This document shows, in pieces, positions 16,920 to 25,302 of a stretch of DNA of 64,000 nucleotides (within the stretch, counting starts at the first letter, position 1; every line of letters starts with the position of its first letter). The stretch comes from an uncultured Selenomonadales bacterium (GTDB lineage Bacteria; Bacillota; Negativicutes; Selenomonadales; Selenomonadaceae): assembly GCA_946408355.1 (NCBI GenBank), contig CAMJRX010000001.1, positions 82,773 through 146,772 of the forward strand, in the 5' to 3' direction. The translations under genes were made by a program, and so were the position numbers. The notes beneath the pieces were generated by a model. It ran no database searches. It saw only the letters and a list, made by a program, of their open reading frames with translations, and was not told where the DNA came from.

Positions 16920-18600
16920 CTTTTTTAAACCGCCGCTCCATGACGTGATAGAAATCCTCCTGCGCGACATGAACACCGGCGGAAATATTTTATTTAACGG
17001 CAAGCAACTAACGAAAAAATTTCTGCCGACGATTAAACCTCGCGCTCAAAAATCCGACGCCGAAAAATTTTTCCGCACGCGCTCAATCGCTGAAGTCTTT
17101 ACGCCCTATAGCGTCGTTAAGTTTATGGTCGACGCACTCGACGATAAAAATTTTGATTCGCGCTGGTTGGAAATGGCTTGCGGCGAGGCTCCCTTTATTA
17201 CCAATCGCTACGACGCTGAATCAGGCAAAAATATTCCCTTCGACGCCCGCGCCGGTGTCTTGGATAAAAAACTTCGCGCCGCTAAAAATTTCCCACAAGC
17301 TAAACGCGCCGTCCAAAGTGTTTACGGCTACGAACTTCAAGGCGACAGCTTGCTGATTGCCCGCGCCAATGTCTTTTTGAGTTTTGTTGACTCTGTTGAA
17401 AATTTTTCGGACTCCAACTTAGCCGAGATTGCCGAAATTATCGCCTGGAATTTTTTTCAGTTCGACGGCTTGAGCGAGCCGGATTCTCTCTTCGGAACTA
17501 ACATTATCGATTGGTCATACGAAAATAGAAAATTTGTTTTTGGAGGTAACGTCATGAAAAAATTTGATTTCGTCATCAGCAACCCTCCTTATCAAGAAGA
17601 AACTTTAGGCGATAACAAAACTTTTGCGCCGCCCGTTTACAACAAATTTATTGACGCCGCGAAGAAAATTTCCGATAAAGCCGTTTTTATTACGCCCGCA
17701 AGATTTCTTTTCGACGCCGGAGGCACCCCTAAAGATTGGAATAAAAAAATGCTCAACGACCCGCATTTTAAAGTTTTGGACTACTCACCCGACGCTAGCA
17801 AATATTTTAAGGGTGTTGACATTGAAGGCGGCGTGGCTATCACCTTGCACGACAAAACGCAGACCTTCGAGCCGATTGGAACGTTCATACACTTTGAAGA
17901 ATTGCGAAGCATTTGCGAAAGAGTTGTTATTCGCTCTGACTTTGTTACATTCGGACAAATTATTTCGGGAAGAACGCCTTATCTTTTCACTGATAAATTG
18001 CATGAAGAAAATCCCAACGCGGTAACAAAGTTAAGTGACGGTCATTCTTACGACATTTCCTCTAATGCATTTACAGCGTTACCTGAAATATTCTTAAACG
18101 AAAAGCCAAGCGTCGATTGTCTTCGCGTTTTGGGTCGATTAAACAACGAACGCGCTTATTGTTGGATAAGAAAAGATTTTGTTCGCGGACGTCTAGAAGA
18201 ATACGTCGGTAAGTGGAAAATTTTTGTTCCTAAAGCAAACGGCGCGTCCGGCAAACTCAATGATAAAGAACCTGCAAGAATTATCAGCAAGCCCGTTATC
18301 GGTGAGCCATTGGATATTTGCACAGACACTTTCTTAGTTGTCGGGGCATTCGATACACGAGCGGAGACGGACGCTTGCCTAGCATACATAAAGAGCAAAT
18401 TTGCAAGGGTTATGCTTGGTGCATTGAAAGTTACACCCGTTAATCCTAAGGCGACATGGTCAAAAGTTCCGTTGCAAGATTTTACAGCGGCAAGCAATAT
18501 AGATTGGAGCGGCGACGTTGACGAGCAACTTTATCGCAAGTACAATTTGACAGCCGCGCAGATAAAATTCATTGAGACGCACGTTAAGGAAATGCCTTGA
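16912..18600 (+). CDS. Eco57I-like DNA adenine methyltransferase / specificity subunit
   Basis: A 562-residue N6-adenine methylase partner of the preceding restriction protein. It begins with AEVFTPYSVVKFMVDAL (motif X-like, about 60-76) and LEMACGEAPFI (motif I, about 86-96), then FDFVISNPPYQEE (motif IV NPPY at 224-227). The C-terminal part (about 330-560) has no catalytic motif and is likely the target-recognition domain. GAGGGA precedes the ATG, which lies inside the last codons of the upstream gene (8-nt overlap), so the two are made together. A GGAGG and ATG occur inside the gene just before the NPPY segment (17542-17556). The target sequence cannot be inferred. Confidence 0.85.
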   Translation: MIDFFKPPLHDVIEILLRDMNTGGNILFNGKQLTKKFLPTIKPRAQKSDAEKFFRTRSIAEVFTPYSVVKFMVDALDDKNFDSRWLEMACGEAPFITNRYDAESGKNIPFDARAGVLDKKLRAAKNFPQAKRAVQSVYGYELQGDSLLIARANVFLSFVDSVENFSDSNLAEIAEIIAWNFFQFDGLSEPDSLFGTNIIDWSYENRKFVFGGNVMKKFDFVISNPPYQEETLGDNKTFAPPVYNKFIDAAKKISDKAVFITPARFLFDAGGTPKDWNKKMLNDPHFKVLDYSPDASKYFKGVDIEGGVAITLHDKTQTFEPIGTFIHFEELRSICERVVIRSDFVTFGQIISGRTPYLFTDKLHEENPNAVTKLSDGHSYDISSNAFTALPEIFLNEKPSVDCLRVLGRLNNERAYCWIRKDFVRGRLEEYVGKWKIFVPKANGASGKLNDKEPARIISKPVIGEPLDICTDTFLVVGAFDTRAETDACLAYIKSKFARVMLGALKVTPVNPKATWSKVPLQDFTAASNIDWSGDVDEQLYRKYNLTAAQIKFIETHVKEMP

Positions 18601-18656
18601 AAAATTTTTGGCGTAAAACGTATTGCATATAAGAGGCTGTGTTTAACGGTAAAAAG

Positions 18657-18666
18657 TGATATAATG
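18657..18666 (+). promoter_or_regulatory. Extended -10 promoter for the ridA-comEA run
   Basis: GTGATATAAT with TATAAT at 18661-18666, about 52 nt before the ridA ATG. GGAGGGA lies just before the ATG. No convincing -35 box. Confidence 0.45.
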
Positions 18667-18718
18667 CAAGCGGATTATTAGAACCGTCAAAGTAAGCAAA
18701 TTAACTGGAGGGATTAAA

Positions 18719-19090
18719 ATGAGAATTATCCACACGGACAAAGCACCGGCGGCAGTCGGACCTTACAGCCAGGCGATAAAAGTCAACGGGCTTTTGTACA
18801 CGTCGGGGCAAATCGCAATCGACCCGGTTGTCGGAAAAATTGTTGCGACGAATATTGAGGGGCAAACCGCGCAGTGTTGTAAAAATTTGGAAGCAATACT
18901 TGAGGCGGCGGGCTACGACTTCAGCGAAGTTTTTAAGACGACGTGTTATCTTGCTGACATTGCAGACTTTAAGGCGTTCAATGCGGTTTACGAGAAATAT
19001 TTTATCAGCAAACCTGCGCGGAGTTGTGTTGCAGTTAAAGATTTGCCTATGGGCGCACTCTGCGAAATTGAACTTATCGCGGCTAAGTAA
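18719..19090 (+). CDS. ridA: RidA family reactive intermediate deaminase
   Basis: Small trimeric enzyme (123 residues) that hydrolyses reactive 2-aminoacrylate-type enamines/imines formed by PLP enzymes. The sequence is canonical: PAAVGPYSQAIKVNG, YTSGQIAIDP, a central CCKNLEAILEAAG and the C-terminal PARSCVAVKDLPMGALCEIELIA with the conserved Arg and Glu that bind the substrate carboxylate. It heads a tightly packed run; its stop codon shares a base with the ATG of the next gene (TAATG). Also in the run is serA, so protection of amino-acid PLP enzymes is a sensible context. Confidence 0.95.
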   Translation: MRIIHTDKAPAAVGPYSQAIKVNGLLYTSGQIAIDPVVGKIVATNIEGQTAQCCKNLEAILEAAGYDFSEVFKTTCYLADIADFKAFNAVYEKYFISKPARSCVAVKDLPMGALCEIELIAAK

Positions 19091-19917
19091 TGATTCGCGC
19101 GGAAAATTTACAGTACATTTATAAAAGTTCAGCTGGCGATAAAGTTGCGCTTGACGGCGTGAATTTATCGATTGAGGCGGGCGAATTCGTCGCGATAATC
19201 GGCACGAACGGTTCGGGCAAGTCGACGTTGGCAAAACATTTTAACGCATTACTTTTGCCGACGAGCGGGAAAATTTTTGTCGACGGGCTGGACACTTCCG
19301 ACGAAAAAAATCTTTGGCGCGTTCGTGAAAATGTCGGAATGGTTTTTCAAAATCCGGACAGCGAAATTGTTGCGGCGATTGTCGAAGATGATGTTGCGTT
19401 CGGCTTAGAAAATTTAGGCATTGAACCGAAAAAAATTCGCGAACGTGTAGACCTCGCCCTCGACGCCGTGAACATGACAGATTATAAAAAATTCGCGCCG
19501 AGTAAATTAAGCGGCGGACAAAAGCAACGAATTGCAATCGCGGGAGTTATCGCAATGCAAACTAAAATTATTGTCTTCGACGAGCCAACCGCAATGCTTG
19601 ACCCGCAAGGGCGTCGCGAAATTTTGGACATGGTTAAACGCCTTAACGCGCAGGGCAAGACGATAATTTACATAACGCATTTTATGGAAGAGGCAGCGAC
19701 GGCGCAAAGAGTTTTCGTAATGGAAAGCGGAAAAATTATACGGAACGGAACGCCGCGAGAAATTTTTACCGACGTTAAGGAAATGAAACGTTTAGGCTTT
19801 GGTGTACCCGTTGCCGCTGAACTTGCCGAAAGATTACGCCGAAAAGGTTTCAAATTCCCGCCGAAAATTTTAACCGCCGAAGAATTAGCCGCCGCATTAG
19901 GCATATGGAAGGAATAA
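19090..19917 (+). CDS. ECF transporter ATPase (EcfA1-like)
   Basis: ABC ATPase, 275 residues, of an energy-coupling-factor importer. Walker A GTNGSGKST (about 38-46), Q-loop VFQNPDSEIVAAIVEDDVAFGLEN typical of EcfA1, signature LSGGQKQRIAIAGVIA, Walker B IIVFDEPTAMLDP and H-loop ITHFMEE. The C-terminus ends with the EcfA1-type FPPKILTAEELAAAL. The other ATPase (EcfA2-like) is at 8.5 kb. In most Bacillota ecfA1, ecfA2 and ecfT are contiguous, so this genome has a dispersed arrangement. Its ATG overlaps the ridA stop and its stop overlaps the next ATG. Confidence 0.9.
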   Translation: MIRAENLQYIYKSSAGDKVALDGVNLSIEAGEFVAIIGTNGSGKSTLAKHFNALLLPTSGKIFVDGLDTSDEKNLWRVRENVGMVFQNPDSEIVAAIVEDDVAFGLENLGIEPKKIRERVDLALDAVNMTDYKKFAPSKLSGGQKQRIAIAGVIAMQTKIIVFDEPTAMLDPQGRREILDMVKRLNAQGKTIIYITHFMEEAATAQRVFVMESGKIIRNGTPREIFTDVKEMKRLGFGVPVAAELAERLRRKGFKFPPKILTAEELAAALGIWKE

Positions 19918-20921
19918 TGGACAAAATTACAATCATCGTTCCTTGCTACAACGAGGAAGAAGTTATCGACATGTTTTATCCGGCAGTTCAGGAGCACGTT
20001 GAAAAAATTCCCGACTGCCGATTTAATTATGTTTTCGTCAACGACGGCAGCCGCGACAACACGCTTGATAAACTTCGCAAAATTTCTGCCGCGCATGAAG
20101 ACGTTACTTATATCAGCTTGTCGCGCAATTTCGGTAAAGAATCGGCGATGATGGCTGGCATTGATTACGCTGACGGCGACGCGGTAATTATTATGGACGC
20201 CGATTTACAACACCCGCCGCAATCTATTGCTGAAATGGTAAAATATTGGCGCGAGGGTTATGATGACGTTTGTGCTAAGCGTGTCGACCGCGCAGGTGAA
20301 ACTTGGCTTAAGCGGAGTTGCGCAAATCTTTTCTACGCCGTCATGAAAAAATTCAGCACGTCTTACGAAATGCAACGCGACGTTGGCGATTTCCGCTTAT
20401 TAGATAGACGGTGCATTGAGGCTTTAAAACTCGTGCGGGAGAATCAGCGGTTCACGAAAGGATTATTTACGTGGGTAGGCTACCGTAAAAAAGAAATTCC
20501 GTTTGAAGTGCAACCACGCGCCGCCGGCACTACGACTTGGAATTATTTTTCGCTGTTCAATCTGGCAATGAAGGGAATGACTTCCTACACGACCGCGCCA
20601 CTGCGTTTGATGACGTTCGCGGGAATAACAATTTCATTCGGCGCAATGCTTTATATGATTTTTGTTTTGACAATGGCTTTGCTTTATGGCGACCCGGTTG
20701 CGGGCTATCCAACTTTGATGACAGTAATGTTATTTTTGGGCGGCATACAAATTTTATCGCTGGGAATTATCGGAGAATATATCGGGCAAATTTTCTACGA
20801 GAGCAAACACCGACCGATTTATTTAATAGATGAAATTGACGGCAAGCGAATGATTTACACGCCGCAATTCGCACCAATCGAAAAAATTACTCAACCTAAA
20901 AAGGAGCTTGATTCAAAATGA
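19917..20921 (+). CDS. GT2 glycosyltransferase, GtrB/DPM1-like, with two C-terminal helices
   Basis: Membrane-bound family 2 glycosyltransferase, 334 residues, that probably transfers a sugar from a nucleotide donor to polyprenyl phosphate. The ATG at 19917 is chosen because GGAAGGA lies 6 nt upstream; an earlier in-frame ATG at 19905 lacks a site. Motifs: [51 protein letters not shown] (the DXD metal site) and VGDFRLLDR. Two transmembrane helices lie near residues 225-250 and 260-285, as in GtrB/ArnC-type enzymes. It overlaps both neighbours. A GtrA partner is at 3.9 kb. Confidence 0.9.
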   Translation: MDKITIIVPCYNEEEVIDMFYPAVQEHVEKIPDCRFNYVFVNDGSRDNTLDKLRKISAAHEDVTYISLSRNFGKESAMMAGIDYADGDAVIIMDADLQHPPQSIAEMVKYWREGYDDVCAKRVDRAGETWLKRSCANLFYAVMKKFSTSYEMQRDVGDFRLLDRRCIEALKLVRENQRFTKGLFTWVGYRKKEIPFEVQPRAAGTTTWNYFSLFNLAMKGMTSYTTAPLRLMTFAGITISFGAMLYMIFVLTMALLYGDPVAGYPTLMTVMLFLGGIQILSLGIIGEYIGQIFYESKHRPIYLIDEIDGKRMIYTPQFAPIEKITQPKKELDSK

Positions 20922-22495
20922 ACAATTTTAATATTTTGGCTGTCGACGGCATTGCCCATGAGGGTATCGACTTGCTTAAAAAAAGTTTTAACGTTGAAGT
21001 CCGCGATAAAATTTCGCACGAGGAACTTTTAGAGATTATTCCGAAGTTTGACGCGCTGATTGTTCGTTCCGCGTCTAAAGTTACAGCTGACGTTTTGGAG
21101 CGTGCCACCAACTTAAAAATTATCGGGCGTGCCGGCGTCGGCGTGGACAATATCGACGTGCAAGCGGCGACCGAACGCGGAATTATCGTTATAAATTCCC
21201 CTGACGGCAATACAATCGCCGCGACGGAACATACTTTTGCAATGATGCTAGCCGTCAGCCGAAATATTCCGCAAGCCAATCAAGTTATGCACACAGGCGG
21301 TTGGGACAGGAAAAAATTCGTCGGCGTGGAGCTTAGAAATAAAACTTTGGCGATTATCGGACTTGGAAAAATCGGTGCGGGCGTCGCTAAGCGTGCGCAA
21401 TCCTTCGATATGAACGTTATCGCTTATGATCCGTTCGTCAGCGCGGAACGTGCTAAAAATCTCGGAGTGCGCCTCGTTAATCTCGACGAATTAATTAAAA
21501 CTGCCGATTTTATTACCGTGCATATGCCGCTTACAAATTCTACTCGCGATATGATTGCCTTGCCGCAAATGCGCATGATGAAATCGACTGTCCGATTAAT
21601 TAACTGTGCTCGCGGCGGCATTATCAACGAAAACGACCTTGCAACTGCTTTGACGGAAAAAATTATCGCGGGCGCGGCTATCGACGTTTTTGAAAATGAA
21701 CCTCTCGCTGAAGATTCCCCGCTTAGAAATTTGCCGAATATAATTTTGACGCCGCATTTAGGAGCCTCGACGGTTGAAGCGCAAATTGGCGTTTCTGTCG
21801 ACGTTGCAAGAAGAATTATTGACGCGCTGAACAATAAACCTGTCGCCACCGCCGTAAATCTTCCGCACATTCCAAGCCATATCCTCGAAAAGCTTGCGCC
21901 TTATCTTGACCTCGCAGAACGTCTCGGCAGAACTATTACCGGCATGAGTAAAGATCCAATTTCCAGCGTTCAAGTTAAAGTTAACGGGAAAATCGCCGAT
22001 ATGAATTCCAGTTTGATTTCTACCGCCGTTTTGAAGGGGATTTTAAGTTCCGTGCTTGATACCAACGTTAATCTCGTCAACGCGAATATTTTAGCGGCTG
22101 AACGCGGCATTCATCTTTCCGAAATTAAATCAAGCATTGCTCGCGACTTCGCAAATCTTGTAACGGTTTCTGCAAACGGAAATATCGTAACGGGTACGCT
22201 TTTTGGCAACGAGGGACGTATTGTTGAGATTAATAATTTCCGCGTCGACGTTGACCCGCACGCAAGAATTTTAATTTGCCCGCATATCAATCGACCCGGC
22301 GTCATTGGTTTAGTTGGAACGCTCCTCGCAAAGCACAATGTTAATATTTCGGGTATGCAAGTCGGCAAAACTTCGATTGAGGGCACAAGCTTAATGGTTT
22401 TGACTGTCGATAATCCGCTCACTCAACACGTCATCGACGATATGAAAAACCTTGAGCCAATTTTCGACGTGACGCCCGTTGCCTACAATGATTAA
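20918..22495 (+). CDS. serA: D-3-phosphoglycerate dehydrogenase
   Basis: First enzyme of serine biosynthesis, oxidising 3-phosphoglycerate to 3-phosphohydroxypyruvate with NAD. The 525-residue long form has the catalytic/NAD core ([45 protein letters not shown], and the catalytic Glu/His segments [12 protein letters not shown] and LTPHLGAST), then the allosteric substrate-binding domain (about 320-450) and a C-terminal ACT domain ([26 protein letters not shown]). ATG overlaps the glycosyltransferase stop by 4 nt; AAGGAGC lies upstream. Confidence 0.96.
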   Translation: MNNFNILAVDGIAHEGIDLLKKSFNVEVRDKISHEELLEIIPKFDALIVRSASKVTADVLERATNLKIIGRAGVGVDNIDVQAATERGIIVINSPDGNTIAATEHTFAMMLAVSRNIPQANQVMHTGGWDRKKFVGVELRNKTLAIIGLGKIGAGVAKRAQSFDMNVIAYDPFVSAERAKNLGVRLVNLDELIKTADFITVHMPLTNSTRDMIALPQMRMMKSTVRLINCARGGIINENDLATALTEKIIAGAAIDVFENEPLAEDSPLRNLPNIILTPHLGASTVEAQIGVSVDVARRIIDALNNKPVATAVNLPHIPSHILEKLAPYLDLAERLGRTITGMSKDPISSVQVKVNGKIADMNSSLISTAVLKGILSSVLDTNVNLVNANILAAERGIHLSEIKSSIARDFANLVTVSANGNIVTGTLFGNEGRIVEINNFRVDVDPHARILICPHINRPGVIGLVGTLLAKHNVNISGMQVGKTSIEGTSLMVLTVDNPLTQHVIDDMKNLEPIFDVTPVAYND

Positions 22496-23039
22496 CAAAA
22501 AATTTTTAATCGGCTTTGGAATCGTTGCGTTAGCCGTGTTGATGAGTTTATTTTTTATCGGATTTAGCGAAGATGATACGCCCGTACTTGAGCCGCCGTC
22601 ACCAGTAAAAAAAATTAGCGTCTACGTTTCTGGGCAAGTCAAAAATATTTCTGTCGTTGAACTTGAAGACACCGGCAATTTGCGATTTATCGACGCGGTG
22701 AACAGGGCGGGTGGCTTAACTGATTTTGCAGACACCGAATCTGTAAATTTAGCCACGCCGTTAACCGACGGTCAACACGTTCATATTCCGACCAAAGAAA
22801 TTTTATTTCAAGAGAAAAATTTTTCCGGTTCAAGTTCAGCAAGCGGCGACCTCGTTAATATAAACACAGCCGACGCCGAACGACTCGCCACGCTTAAAGG
22901 TATCGGACCTGCCCTCGCGCAACGAATTATTGATTATCGCGAACAAAACGGCGCGTTTAAATCTGTCGACGATATTAAAAACGTTCGTGGAATCGGGCAA
23001 AAGAAATTCGACGCCTTAAAAGATAAAATTACGATTTAA
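22488..23039 (+). CDS. comEA: ComEA-like competence DNA-binding protein
   Basis: Membrane-anchored DNA receptor for transformation, 183 residues from ATG 22488. One N-terminal helix (about 4-24) is followed by a SLBB-like domain (ISVYVSGQVKN ... RFIDAVNRAGG ... VNLATPLTDGQHVHIP) and a C-terminal helix-hairpin-helix domain (VNINTADAERLATLKGIGPALAQRIIDYREQNG ... IKNVRGIGQKKFDALKDKI). This is the standard architecture. The start lies 8 nt inside serA and has no clear ribosome site, so it is probably translated by coupling. comEC is not adjacent. Confidence 0.93.
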   Translation: MINKKFLIGFGIVALAVLMSLFFIGFSEDDTPVLEPPSPVKKISVYVSGQVKNISVVELEDTGNLRFIDAVNRAGGLTDFADTESVNLATPLTDGQHVHIPTKEILFQEKNFSGSSSASGDLVNINTADAERLATLKGIGPALAQRIIDYREQNGAFKSVDDIKNVRGIGQKKFDALKDKITI

Positions 23040-23042
23040 GTA

Positions 23043-23085
23043 AAAAAAACCGCCAAGACATTTGTCCTGACGGTTGAATTTTTTT
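23043..23085. terminator. Bidirectional terminator between comEA and mutB
   Basis: Eleven-base stem with two mismatches (23049-23059 against 23064-23074), loop ATTT, flanked by A8 on the left and a T-rich run on the right, so it can work for both convergent genes. Confidence 0.8.
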
Positions 23086-23100
23086 ATGTAGAAAATTTTA

Positions 23101-25302
23101 TCAGCCGGCTTCTTCTTCCTCTTTAGCGCGTTCGATAAGAATGTTCAAAAGTTTTACAGACGCTTCAGGAATGTTGGTGCCAGGTGCAAAGATTGCAACA
23201 GCTCCACTCTTGTAGAGGTGGTCGTAGTCTTGAACGGGGATAACGCCGCCAATCGCGACAAGAATATCTTCGCGACCGAGTTTCTTAAGTTCATCTACGA
23301 GTTCGGGCAACAGCGTATTATGCCCCGCCGCCAACGAGCTGAATCCGACAATGTGAACGTCGTTATCAACAGCGTCTTGAGCTGCCTCTTGCGGAGTTTG
23401 GAAGAGCGGACCAACGTCAACGTCCCAACCCATATCCGCAAAGCTGGAGGCGATAACTTTTGCGCCGCGATCGTGACCGTCTTGACCAATCTTCGCAACG
23501 AAAATTCTTGGACGGCGACCGGTAAGATTTTCAAACTCATCAGCAACTTTGCGCGCCTTATCGAGTTTGCCGTCGTCGCCGAATTCTTTAGAATAAACGC
23601 CGGAAATTGTATGAATCGTCGCAACGTATCTGCCCGAAACTTTTTCGACAGCATCAGAAATTTCACCGAGCGAGCAACGAACGCGAGCCGCCTCAACAGC
23701 GCATTCAAGCAAGTTGCCATTGTCGCGAGATTCAGCCGCTTTGGTGATAGCCTCAAGTGCGGCGCGTACATCGTCTTCGTTGCGTTCTGCACGGAGTTTG
23801 TTAAGGCGTTCAACCTGCGCATTGCGTACGGCGGTGTTGTCAACGGCAAGAATTTCGAGCGGGTCTTCTTTATCAAGACGGAATTTGTTCAAGCCGACAA
23901 TCGTCTCGTTGTTGGAGTCGATACGCGCTTGACGACGAGCGGCGGCCTCTTCGATACGCATTTTCGGTAAACCAGTTGCAATAGCTTTAGCCATACCGCC
24001 GAGTTGTTCAATTTCTTGAATATGTGCCCATGCGCGGCGAATAATTTCGTTCGTGAGAGCTTCGACGTAGTAGGAGCCGCCCCACGGGTCGATAATCTTG
24101 CAAACACTGGTTTCGTCTTGAATATAAAGTTGGGTGTTGCGTGCAATGCGTGCGCTGAAGTCTGTCGGCAATGCAATAGCCTCGTCGAGTGCATTGGTAT
24201 GCAACGATTGAGTATGACCGAGAGCCGCGCCCATAGCCTCCATAACCGTGCGGGAAATGTTATTAAACGGATCCTGCGCCGTAAGTGACCAACCGGACGT
24301 TTGGCAATGTGTACGAAGAGCCATTGACTTAGCGTCGGTGCCGCCCATTTGCTTAACAATTTTAGCCCAAAGAACGCGAGCCGCACGCATTTTAGCGACT
24401 TCCATAAAGTAATTCTTGCCAATAGCCCAGAAGAAACTAAGACGTTTTGCGAAGGCGTCAACTTTCAAGCCGGCGTTAATGCCCGTGCGAATGTATTCGA
24501 GACCGTCAGCCAACGTGTAGCCCAGCTCAATATCAGCAGGTGCGCCAGCCTCTTGCATGTGGTAGCCGCTGATTGAAATAGAATTGAACTTCGGCATGTA
24601 TTTAGTCGTGTACTCAAAAATGTCGCCGATAATACGCATTGACATATCAGGCGGATAAATGTAAGTGTTGCGCACCATGAATTCTTTAAGAATATCGTTT
24701 TGAATGGTGCCGTTGAGGATTGACTTGTCGACGCCCTGTTCAATGCCGCTCTGGATAAAGAACGCGAGAATCGGCAAGACTGCGCCGTTCATAGTCATTG
24801 AGACGGACATTTGGTCGAGCGGAATGCCGCTGAACAGAATATTCATATCGAGCATGGAGCAGACCGAAACGCCCGCTTTACCGACGTCGCCGAAAACGCG
24901 GGGATTATCTGCGTCGTAGCCGCGATGTGTAGGCAAGTCAAATGCAATCGACAAACCTTTTTGACCGGCGGCGAGGTTGCGACGATAAAAAGCGTTGGAT
25001 TCTTCAGCCGTAGAAAAGCCCGCGTATTGGCGAACAGTCCACGGACGGAAAACATACATAGTTGCGTAAGGACCGCGCAGGAACGGCGGAATGCCGCTTA
25101 CGAAGTCCAAATGATTCATGTGCGCGTATTCGTCATGCGTGTACAGCGGCTTAACGGGGACATGCTCCATAGTTTTATAAATGAGCTTGTCATAATCTTC
25201 CTTAGCCGCCTTCTCAAATTTAGCCTTCCACTCCGCCGCGTCAGAAGCCGGGGCGTCGCTCAGACCAATCTGCGTGAAATCCGGATTGTTGTAACTTGCC
25301 AA
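23101..25302 (-). CDS. mutB: Methylmalonyl-CoA mutase large (catalytic) subunit
   Basis: Adenosylcobalamin-dependent subunit that interconverts succinyl-CoA and (R)-methylmalonyl-CoA in propionate formation. The 733-residue protein has the TIM-barrel substrate domain ([43 protein letters not shown]) and a C-terminal cobalamin domain with [21 protein letters not shown] (the base-off DxHxxG histidine) and [10 protein letters not shown] plus AIGGVIP. It begins with TTG directly after the mutA TAA, with no spacer, so it is translationally coupled. Followed by the terminator shared with comEA. No epimerase or MeaB/ArgK chaperone is adjacent. Confidence 0.96.
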   Translation of the reverse strand: MASYNNPDFTQIGLSDAPASDAAEWKAKFEKAAKEDYDKLIYKTMEHVPVKPLYTHDEYAHMNHLDFVSGIPPFLRGPYATMYVFRPWTVRQYAGFSTAEESNAFYRRNLAAGQKGLSIAFDLPTHRGYDADNPRVFGDVGKAGVSVCSMLDMNILFSGIPLDQMSVSMTMNGAVLPILAFFIQSGIEQGVDKSILNGTIQNDILKEFMVRNTYIYPPDMSMRIIGDIFEYTTKYMPKFNSISISGYHMQEAGAPADIELGYTLADGLEYIRTGINAGLKVDAFAKRLSFFWAIGKNYFMEVAKMRAARVLWAKIVKQMGGTDAKSMALRTHCQTSGWSLTAQDPFNNISRTVMEAMGAALGHTQSLHTNALDEAIALPTDFSARIARNTQLYIQDETSVCKIIDPWGGSYYVEALTNEIIRRAWAHIQEIEQLGGMAKAIATGLPKMRIEEAAARRQARIDSNNETIVGLNKFRLDKEDPLEILAVDNTAVRNAQVERLNKLRAERNEDDVRAALEAITKAAESRDNGNLLECAVEAARVRCSLGEISDAVEKVSGRYVATIHTISGVYSKEFGDDGKLDKARKVADEFENLTGRRPRIFVAKIGQDGHDRGAKVIASSFADMGWDVDVGPLFQTPQEAAQDAVDNDVHIVGFSSLAAGHNTLLPELVDELKKLGREDILVAIGGVIPVQDYDHLYKSGAVAIFAPGTNIPEASVKLLNILIERAKEEEEAG

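Noticed and set aside
13668..18600. The restriction genes considered as part of a mobile island
   Set aside because: No integrase, direct repeats or tRNA border seen, and codon usage looks like that of the neighbours.
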